Source: JBCBUE01 sp039818285
Lineage (GTDB): Bacteria; Planctomycetota; Phycisphaerae; Phycisphaerales; Phycisphaeraceae
Direction: 5' to 3'
Assembly: GCA_039818285.1 (NCBI GenBank)
Contig: JBCBUE010000124.1
Coordinates: forward strand, 1 to 5,268
DNA length: 5,268 bases
Shown piece after piece: positions 1-4,448 of the stretch; within the stretch, counting starts at the first letter, position 1; the number at the start of each line of letters is the position of its first letter. The notes beneath the pieces were generated by a model that had not been told where the DNA came from, made no database searches, and was given only the letters and a program-made list of their open reading frames with translations. The translations under genes and the position numbers were made by a program.

Positions 1-350
1 AGGCCCTCGCCAAGGCCAAGAAAGTCGTCCTCGAGCTCTCCGTCGGCATGGACCGCAAGCAGGCCCCCGAGGTCGCCGAGAAGATGGGCGCCCTCTACAC
101 CTTTATCTACCGCAAGCTCGTCGACGCGAACATGGAGCGCAACGCCGCCCCGCTCGACGAGGCCACCCGCCTGATCGAGTACGAACGCGACACTTGGCGG
201 ATGCTCATCGAAAAGACCCGCCAGTCGGCCAACCTCAACGCCGAGGCCACGCAGGCCGCGGTCCCCACCCAGCCGACCCCGTCGGCCGATCCCGCCGCTA
301 GCGACCCCGCCCGCCGCACCGCCATCAGCGCCTACGCCCGCTCGGCGTAA
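1..350 (+). CDS. fliS: Flagellar export chaperone FliS, 3' part
   Basis: FliS binds the C-terminal helix of newly made flagellin in the cytoplasm, prevents early polymerisation and delivers it to the flagellar type III export gate. The reading frame is open from base 3, so the gene begins outside the window. The ATG at 48 is internal, because the preceding residues (ALAKAKKVVLELS) already match the FliS helix ending in 'ILELS'. About 115 residues are visible and roughly 45 N-terminal ones are missing. Visible residues 31-43 (LYTFIYRKLVDAN) and 51-71, with the RDTW motif at 62-65, match the conserved helices of the family. After residue about 75 comes an Ala/Pro/Thr-rich tail of about 40 residues, longer than in typical FliS and probably disordered. 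It converges on trpS, 13 bases away. Upstream neighbours are not visible; fliD is a common partner in other genomes. Confidence 0.87.
   Translation, partial: ALAKAKKVVLELSVGMDRKQAPEVAEKMGALYTFIYRKLVDANMERNAAPLDEATRLIEYERDTWRMLIEKTRQSANLNAEATQAAVPTQPTPSADPAASDPARRTAISAYARSA
333..349. terminator. Small hairpin over the fliS stop codon, possible weak terminator
   Basis: TACGCC (333-338) and GGCGTA (344-349) form a perfect 6-bp stem with a 5-base loop, overlapping the fliS TAA stop at 348-350. The overlapping GGCGT/ACGCC (344-348, 350-354) is an alternative pairing. It lies between two convergent genes, where a two-way terminator would be expected. No T-tract follows on either strand, so intrinsic termination is doubtful. 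Only the inverted repeat is seen directly. Confidence 0.2.
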
Positions 351-363
351 CGCCTGAACCCGA

Positions 364-1356
364 TCACAACCCCACCGCCGCCCGCGCCCGGTCCGTCACC
401 GCGCTCACCACCTCGCGCGCCCGCGTCGCCCCGTCCGCCAGCACCCGCTCCACCTCCCCGGGGTCGGCCATCAGCTCCTCACGCTTCGCCCGTGCTTCGC
501 CGAACACGTCGAGGATCAGCTCGAACAGCGCCTGCTTGGCGTGCCCGTACCCGAAGTTGCCGGCGCGATACCGCTCCGCCAGCTCGGCCGTCCGCGGGTC
601 GTCGTCGCTCAACAGCGCCCGATAGACCTGGAACGTCGTGTCCGTCTCCGGGTCCTTCGGCGCCTCCATCGGCGTCGAGTCGGACACGATCTTCATGACC
701 GTCTTGCGCAGCGCCTTCTCCGGCATGAACGGGTCGATCCCGTTGTTCAGCGACTTGCTCATCTTCTCGCCGTCCAGCCCCGGCAGCACCGCCGCGTGCG
801 CCCGGAACCGAGGCTCGGGCAGCTTGAACACCTCGCCGTAGACGTGATTGAACCGCTGCGCCAAGTCGCGGGTGATCTCGACGTTCTGCTTCTGGTCCTG
901 CCCGACCGGCACGACGTCGGGGTCGACCGCCAGGATGTCCGCCGCCTGCAGGATCGGGTAAGTGAACAGCCCGATGTTCGGCGACAGCCCCTTGGCGACC
1001 TTGTCCTTGTACGCCACCGCCTTCTGCATCTGCGACACCGGGCACGCGCACCCCAGCATCCATGCCAGCTCCGTCACCTCCGGCACGTCCTGCTGGCGAT
1101 ACAGCACCGCCTTGGCCGGGTCCAGCCCGAACGCCAGGTAGTCGATCGCCACCTGCCGGACGTGGGCCCGCAGCTCGGCCGGGTCGGTCACGCTGGTCAT
1201 CGCGTGATACGACGCGATGAAGATGTACACGTCGTGCGTGCCCTGCAGCTCGACGAACTGGCGGATCGCCCCCGCCCAGTTGCCCAGGTGCAGCTGGCCG
1301 GAGGGCTGGACGCCCGAAAGGGCGCGGAGTTTCGTCGCGGTCACGGCGTCGGGCAT
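364..1356 (-). CDS. trpS: Tryptophan--tRNA ligase (TrpRS)
   Basis: This cytoplasmic class I aminoacyl-tRNA synthetase activates tryptophan with ATP and charges tRNA-Trp. The 330 residues match the usual bacterial TrpRS length of about 330. Visible signatures are the N-terminal GVQPSG strand (15-20), the HIGH-type motif HLGN (23-26), the family segment TYPILQAADIL (132-142), VPVGQDQ (149-155, tryptophan/ATP pocket region) and the KMSKS loop (198-202). The C-terminus ends in the typical ARAAVGL helix. An upstream ATG at 1437 would add 27 residues rich in Gly, Pro and Arg that do not resemble TrpRS. I chose the ATG at 1354-1356 because the family alignment begins there and because a TACACT box lies exactly 7-12 bases upstream, as expected for a leaderless transcript. 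No Shine-Dalgarno sequence precedes it. It is transcribed divergently from sthA and convergently with fliS. No T-box or trp leader is visible. Confidence 0.96.
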   Translation of the reverse strand: MPDAVTATKLRALSGVQPSGQLHLGNWAGAIRQFVELQGTHDVYIFIASYHAMTSVTDPAELRAHVRQVAIDYLAFGLDPAKAVLYRQQDVPEVTELAWMLGCACPVSQMQKAVAYKDKVAKGLSPNIGLFTYPILQAADILAVDPDVVPVGQDQKQNVEITRDLAQRFNHVYGEVFKLPEPRFRAHAAVLPGLDGEKMSKSLNNGIDPFMPEKALRKTVMKIVSDSTPMEAPKDPETDTTFQVYRALLSDDDPRTAELAERYRAGNFGYGHAKQALFELILDVFGEARAKREELMADPGEVERVLADGATRAREVVSAVTDRARAAVGL

Positions 1357-1362
1357 CGGCGG

Positions 1363-1368
1363 AGTGTA
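1363..1368 (-). promoter_or_regulatory. -10 box of trpS, predicting a leaderless mRNA
   Basis: Read on the minus strand, TACACT (TAnnnT) occupies positions -12 to -7 relative to the A of the trpS ATG at 1356. Transcription would then begin at or next to the start codon. No good -35 hexamer is seen 16-18 bases further upstream. The spacing equals that before the gene at 3113. The box is seen directly; its function is inferred. Confidence 0.5.
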
Positions 1369-1500
1369 AGAGACGCGCTCATCGCCGCACCCCCCGCCCC
1401 AACGCCCCGGTATATTCGGACCCATCGCCACGGCCACACCGGCGGATCAGCCGATACCCCTCCCAGCCCCTCGCGTTGACCCCCTCCCCGAGCCGCCGCC
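1369..1500. promoter_or_regulatory. Divergent trpS/sthA intergenic region
   Basis: This spacer must carry the sthA promoter and any -35 contacts for trpS. On the plus strand TATATT (1411-1416) is the best -10-like hexamer, with five of six matches to TATAAT. No -35 element lies at the proper distance, and it would give sthA a leader of about 80 bases. A TTGACC at 1476-1481 looks like a -35 box, but its -10 position would fall on the start codon, so I do not accept it. The bases just before the sthA ATG are C/G-rich, with no Shine-Dalgarno sequence. I see no clear operator. Confidence 0.35.
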
Positions 1501-3024
1501 ATGAAACACTACGACGTCGCCATCATCGGCACCGGACCCGCCGGCCAGAAGGGCGCCATCCAGGCCGCCAAGCTCGGCAAGTCGGTCGCCATCATCGAGA
1601 AGAACAACGTCCTCGGCGGCGCCCAGATCAACACCGGCACCATCCCCTCCAAAGCCCTGCGCGAGGCCGCCCTGCACCTCACCGGCGCCAACAAACGCGG
1701 CCTCTTCGGCGAGTCCTACCGCGTCAAGAAACACATCTCCATCGCCGACCTCGTCTCCGTCTCCCAGCAGGTCATCCGACACGAGTGGGAGGTCATCCGA
1801 GACCAGTTCGAGCGCAACAACGTCGACCTCATCTGGGGCGCCGGCCACTTCGAGGGGCCCAACCTCCTGCAGATCAACCGCGAAGACTCCACCGAGATGA
1901 TCACCGCCGATAAGTTCCTCATCGGCGTCGGCACCCGCCCCGCCAAGCCCAAGACCGTCCCCTTCAACAACCACAACATCCTCTCCTCCGACTCCTTCCT
2001 CCGCCTCCAGCGGCTCCCCAAGACCATGATCGTCGTCGGCGGCGGCGTCATCGGCACCGAGTACGCCTGCATCATGGCCACCCTCGGCGTCCGCGTCACC
2101 CTCGTCGAGGGACGCCACCAGGTCCTCGGCTTCCTCGACCAGCAGATCGGCGAGGCCTTCCAGTACTTCATGCGCCAGTCCGGCATCACCCTCCGCCTCG
2201 GCGAGAAGGTCGAGAAGATCGGCGAGACCGAGGAAGCGATCAACGGCGACGAACACAAGCTCGTCGAGGCCCGCCTCGAGTCCGGCAAGTCCCTCAAGGC
2301 CGAGACGCTGCTGTACTGCGTCGGCCGCCAGGGCGTCTGCGGCGAGCTCGGGCTCGACAACGTCGGCATCACCTACGACGACCGCGAACGCCTGAAGGTC
2401 AACTCGAACTACCAGACCCTCACCCTCAACCCCGCCAACAACGGCCACGCCGAGAAGACCGCCGCCATCGGCAACGAGGCCGCCACCCACGCCGAGGTCA
2501 AGGACGACGTCCCCGACACGCCCGAGTTCCACACCGTCGACCACATCTACGCCGCCGGCGACGTCATCGGCTTCCCCGCCCTGGCCTCCACCTCCATGGA
2601 GCAGGGCCGACGCGCCGTCCTGCACGCCTTCGGCCACGACGTCGACAACTTCAACACCGTCTTCCCCTTCGGCGTCTACGCCGTCCCCGAGATCTCCATG
2701 ATCGGCAAGACCGAGGAGCAGCTCACCAAGGAGGGCATCCCCTATGAGGCCGGCATCGCCACCTACGACGAGATCGCCCGAGGCCAACTGCTGGGCGACC
2801 GCACCGGCATGCTCAAGCTGCTCATCCACCAGAACACCCACGAGCTGCTCGGCGTCCACGCCATCGGCACCGGCGCGACCGAACTCATCCACATCGGCCA
2901 GGCCGTCATGGGCCTGGGCGGCAAGGCCGAGTTCTTTATCGACAACGTCTTCAACTTCCCCACCCTCGCCGAGGCCTACAAGGTCGCCGCGTACAACGGG
3001 CTGAACAAGTTGGCGCACGTCTAA
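1501..3024 (+). CDS. sthA: Soluble (Si-specific) NAD(P)+ transhydrogenase
   Basis: This cytoplasmic FAD flavoprotein of the pyridine nucleotide-disulfide oxidoreductase family transfers hydride between NADPH and NAD+, usually draining excess NADPH. Residues 10-15 (GTGPAG) and E33 form the FAD Rossmann motif. GTIPSKALR (46-54) is the SthA version of the redox loop: both cysteine positions of the lipoamide-dehydrogenase motif are lost (Q42 and T47), so there is no active disulfide. G180/G182/G185 form the NAD(P) Rossmann motif, GFLDQQI resembles the E. coli AFLDQE segment, and YAAGDVIG (350-357) is the second FAD motif. The C-terminus carries HIGQAVM (464-470) and FNFPTLAEAYKVAA (484-497), closely matching SthA and lacking the catalytic HP of true disulfide reductases. 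At 507 residues it is about 40 longer than E. coli SthA (466, from memory), and residues 307-345 account for the difference. The ATG is fixed by the N-terminal motif. No Shine-Dalgarno sequence is seen. Confidence 0.94.
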   Translation: MKHYDVAIIGTGPAGQKGAIQAAKLGKSVAIIEKNNVLGGAQINTGTIPSKALREAALHLTGANKRGLFGESYRVKKHISIADLVSVSQQVIRHEWEVIRDQFERNNVDLIWGAGHFEGPNLLQINREDSTEMITADKFLIGVGTRPAKPKTVPFNNHNILSSDSFLRLQRLPKTMIVVGGGVIGTEYACIMATLGVRVTLVEGRHQVLGFLDQQIGEAFQYFMRQSGITLRLGEKVEKIGETEEAINGDEHKLVEARLESGKSLKAETLLYCVGRQGVCGELGLDNVGITYDDRERLKVNSNYQTLTLNPANNGHAEKTAAIGNEAATHAEVKDDVPDTPEFHTVDHIYAAGDVIGFPALASTSMEQGRRAVLHAFGHDVDNFNTVFPFGVYAVPEISMIGKTEEQLTKEGIPYEAGIATYDEIARGQLLGDRTGMLKLLIHQNTHELLGVHAIGTGATELIHIGQAVMGLGGKAEFFIDNVFNFPTLAEAYKVAAYNGLNKLAHV

Positions 3025-3028
3025 TCAA

Positions 3029-3043
3029 GGCGCTCGCCGCGCC
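3029..3043 (+). terminator. Short GC hairpin after sthA, weak terminator candidate
   Basis: GGCGC (3029-3033) and GCGCC (3039-3043) form a 5-bp all-GC stem with a 5-base loop, starting five bases after the sthA stop codon. It is followed by C-rich sequence rather than a T-tract. It could end or slow sthA transcription before the promoter of the next gene. So short an inverted repeat is common by chance in DNA this GC-rich. Confidence 0.2.
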
Positions 3044-3077
3044 CCTCCCGAAGCGACCCTTCTCCGCCGCGGTGTTC

Positions 3078-3106
3078 TTGGTCGTAGTCCCACGCCAGGG
3101 TACGAT
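3078..3106 (+). promoter_or_regulatory. Promoter of the gene at 3113 (leaderless arrangement)
   Basis: TTGGTC (3078-3083) and TACGAT (3101-3106) are separated by exactly 17 bases, the ideal housekeeping-sigma spacing. The -10 hexamer matches TATAAT at four of six positions, the -35 at three of six (TTG). TACGAT sits at -12 to -7 relative to the GTG at 3113, so the predicted transcription start coincides with the start codon. This indicates that the gene is transcribed separately from sthA. Confidence 0.5.
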
Positions 3107-3112
3107 TGTGGT

Positions 3113-3709
3113 GTGTACAAGGGCCTCTTCGAGAGCCTGAGCGACGGCAAAGCCGCGACGCTCGCGATCGGCGAGGTCCGCGACGTCGTCGTCGGGCACG
3201 AGCTGCCCCACGAGCCGTTCCGCCGTCGCCGATGGGCGATGCAGGTCGTCGACCGCCGAACGATGCGCCGCTACGCCGTCCGTCAGGCCCCCGACGGCCG
3301 CCGCTCGTATCGAATGCACGACGAGCACGGCGCGCTGGTCTGCTCCTTCTACCCCGACTCGCTGCCGTGGACCCGCGGCATCTACGGCGGCAAGCGCTAC
3401 TCCGTCGCCTGCTTCGGCGAGAAGCACCTCTTCGCCCGCAACATCCACGGCCGCACCGCCCGCTGCCTGGGCATCCGCCTCACCACCCGCCGCCTGTTCT
3501 CCTCGCCCACCAAGCACCACCTCGCCTCCGAGGTCGGCCTGTCCCGGCGTTTCATGACGCTGTCCCGCCATTACCTGGCGATCGGCTTCTGCGTCCTCGC
3601 CTGCCGCGACCGCCTCGCACGGCTGCCGGAGGTGAGCTACAAGGAACAGCTCCAGCATCCGCCCGACATCCCTCTCGACCCGATTGGGCTCGGTCGACCG
3701 GCGATGTAA
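3113..3709 (+). CDS. Hypothetical basic protein, 198 aa
   Basis: I do not recognise this gene with confidence. The 198-residue product is basic and Arg-rich (RRRR at 37-40). It has a varied, protein-like composition with W, Y, F, C and H, and the GC third-position bias of its neighbours, so I regard it as real. Residues 40-130 look beta-rich, with strands around YAVRQAPDGRRSYRMHDEHG and ALVCSFYP. Residues 154-163 (YLAIGFCVLA) form a short hydrophobic stretch near the C-terminus, too short for a confident membrane helix. A last segment (174-198) is Pro-rich. The alternating strand and 'DxxG' turns followed by a C-terminal hydrophobic helix loosely recall the LURP-one/phospholipid scramblase-like (tubby C2) fold, a weak guess. 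The GTG start is preferred because a -10 box lies exactly 7-12 bases upstream, no other ATG/GTG in frame lies between it and sthA, and AGGG at 3097-3100 is too distant (12 bases) to be a good ribosome binding site. Confidence 0.75.
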   Translation: MYKGLFESLSDGKAATLAIGEVRDVVVGHELPHEPFRRRRWAMQVVDRRTMRRYAVRQAPDGRRSYRMHDEHGALVCSFYPDSLPWTRGIYGGKRYSVACFGEKHLFARNIHGRTARCLGIRLTTRRLFSSPTKHHLASEVGLSRRFMTLSRHYLAIGFCVLACRDRLARLPEVSYKEQLQHPPDIPLDPIGLGRPAM

Positions 3710-3724
3710 GCAGCGCACGCGAAA

Positions 3725-3750
3725 GCCCGGCGCGCCGCAGCACGCCGGGC
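3725..3750. terminator. GC hairpin terminator shared by convergent genes
   Basis: GCCCGGCG (3725-3732) and CGCCGGGC (3743-3750) form a perfect 8-bp stem with a 10-base loop. It lies 15 bases after the stop of the gene at 3113-3709 and one base after the stop of the minus-strand gene ending at 3752. On the minus strand the stem is followed by TTTC, and on the plus strand by GTCAGTCTTCC. The T-tracts are short, but the position between two convergent stops supports a two-way terminator. Confidence 0.65.
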
Positions 3751-3751
3751 G

Positions 3752-4162
3752 TCAGTCTTCCTTATTGCCCTGACTGTCCTGGGCCTTCTTCGCGGCCTTG
3801 CGCATCCGACGCTGCTCACGGACCCAGTGGGGTGTCATCGCGTCGAACGCGGCACGCCCCGCCTCGCGGGGCAGGCGCGCGATCGACGCCAGGCGCAGGT
3901 CGATCGCCTCGCCGTCCTCATCGGGCGACACCGCGTAAACGAACGGCAGGCAAACGGCCCGGACCTTCATCGGCCGGCCCGCGTCGAACGGCACGTATCG
4001 CACGCGGTCCACGCGCAGGCCGTCTTCGCCCCACGCGGCGTCGCAGTCGATCCGCAGCACCTGGCAGGTGCCGTGGGTCACGACCACGAAGTCGCCGCGT
4101 CGCAGGTCCTCGACCGCCAGCGGCCGGACGGCCTTGATCTTCATTCCGTGGGTGGTGCTCAT
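3752..4162 (-). CDS. Hypothetical small protein, 136 aa
   Basis: No function is recognised. The 136-residue product starts MSTTHGMKIK. Residues 15-36 (PLAVEDLRRGDFVVVTHGTC) look like the opening strands of a small SH3-like beta barrel. MKVRAVCLPFVYAV (65-78) and IDLRLASIARL (87-97) continue a beta-rich core, and residues 111-127 form a highly basic Arg/Lys helix that could bind nucleic acid. The spacing of GDFV, CLPFV, DLR and ARL recalls a group of uncharacterised planctomycete proteins, from memory and unverified. The frame is open upstream to an ATG at 4309, but those 49 extra residues are Cys/Arg/His-rich and overlap inverted repeats, so I reject them. The ATG at 4160-4162 is chosen; the ATG at 4142-4144 (MKIK) is the alternative. 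Neither has a good Shine-Dalgarno sequence. A hairpin arm ends directly at the chosen start. It converges on the gene at 3113-3709. Confidence 0.75.
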   Translation of the reverse strand: MSTTHGMKIKAVRPLAVEDLRRGDFVVVTHGTCQVLRIDCDAAWGEDGLRVDRVRYVPFDAGRPMKVRAVCLPFVYAVSPDEDGEAIDLRLASIARLPREAGRAAFDAMTPHWVREQRRMRKAAKKAQDSQGNKED

Positions 4163-4227
4163 CTCGTTGCTTTCGCGCAGGGATAACAATCGTTGTCTTG
4201 CTGCGCAACGAGCGCACCAAAGACAAC
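4163..4227 (-). promoter_or_regulatory. Interleaved inverted repeats in the leader of the 136-aa gene
   Basis: Two inverted repeats interleave here. The first is GTTGTCTT (4192-4199) with AAGACAAC (4220-4227). The second is CTGCGCAACGAG (4201-4212), whose complement occurs at 4163-4180 interrupted by six extra bases, so CTCGTTGC (4163-4170) and GCGCAG (4175-4180) both pair with it. In minus-strand RNA the order is A, B, A', B', with B' ending at the ATG of the gene at 4162. The two stems could exclude each other or form a pseudoknot. Alternatively they may be protein-binding sites in DNA, or chance. The arms are seen directly; a regulatory role is inferred. Confidence 0.35.
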
Positions 4228-4288
4228 ACGAGTAACGCGGCGGTGGAAGGTGGTGGGGCAGGGCGTCAGCCGACCGATGTCGCCGGCG

Positions 4289-4334
4289 CAACCCGACCCC
4301 GCCGGCCAAGGCCGCGAGACGTCTCTTCGGGTTG
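4289..4334 (-). repeat. Inverted repeat enclosing a palindrome
   Basis: CAACCCGA (4289-4296) and TCGGGTTG (4327-4334) are perfect 8-base complements enclosing 30 bases. Inside lie the perfect 10-base palindrome GAGACGTCTC (4316-4325) and GGCC-AA-GGCC (4304-4313). The stretch 4228-4386 holds no supported gene. The repeat may be part of a structured leader of the 136-residue protein's mRNA, or an operator. The strand assigned follows that gene. Confidence 0.3.
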
Positions 4335-4386
4335 TGTCACGGACATCAGCAAGCGTGCGCTCCGGTTAAAGGCAAACGAGCCGCAA

Positions 4387-4414
4387 AGGATACCCTTGGT
4401 TGTCGTGCGTTCAA
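4387..4414 (-). promoter_or_regulatory. Candidate minus-strand promoter with overlapping dyad
   Basis: Read on the minus strand, TTGAAC (4409-4414) and TATCCT (4387-4392) are 16 bases apart, each matching its consensus at four of six positions. Transcription would begin near 4380 and leave a leader of about 218 bases before the gene at 4162. A 6-bp dyad, CCCTTG (4393-4398) and CAAGGG (4412-4417), overlaps the -35 box and fills the spacer. It could be an operator. Since it starts 31 bases after the esterase stop and is followed on the minus strand by TATCCTTTG, it could instead be a weak terminator of that gene. Confidence 0.35.
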
Positions 4415-4448
4415 GGGGCTTGTCGGAGATTTGAGCTCTTGTCCTTGC

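Noticed and set aside
541..1479. A 312-codon open frame on the plus strand opposite trpS
   Set aside because: Arg/His/Val/Leu-rich shadow of the trpS codons with no domain; trpS is certain.
1492..1503. GCCGCCGCC before the sthA ATG looks like a Kozak context
   Set aside because: Simple result of GC-rich sequence; all genes here are clearly bacterial.
1447..3018. A 523-codon open frame on the minus strand opposite sthA
   Set aside because: Its product is a low-complexity mix of V, D, G, L, A and E, as expected when a gene with C-ending codons is read backwards. sthA has full family motifs on the other strand.
2951..3718. A 255-codon minus-strand frame opposite the 198-residue gene
   Set aside because: Biased to A, V, G, D, E and R. 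The plus-strand protein has a natural composition, its own promoter and correct third-position bias.
3728..3737. Perfect palindrome CGGCGCGCCG within the terminator
   Set aside because: Overlaps the stronger 8-bp hairpin and is expected from local GC content; no separate role supported.
3106..4137. A 343-codon plus-strand frame spanning two genes
   Set aside because: Arg/Pro/Ser-rich composition, crosses the shared terminator and runs antisense to the 136-residue gene.
4179..4190. AGGGATAACAAT resembles part of the lac operator and part of the I-SceI site
   Set aside because: Only about 10 bases match either one, there is no symmetrical operator half and no lac gene or vector sequence nearby. 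Treated as coincidence.
4198..4434. A 78-codon plus-strand frame in the intergenic region
   Set aside because: Starts with TTG, has no ribosome binding site or promoter at the right place, and its product shows no recognisable pattern.
4340..4448. Possible tRNA T-arm (GCGTTCAAGG near 4408-4417)
   Set aside because: No matching acceptor stem, D-arm or anticodon arm can be drawn around it.
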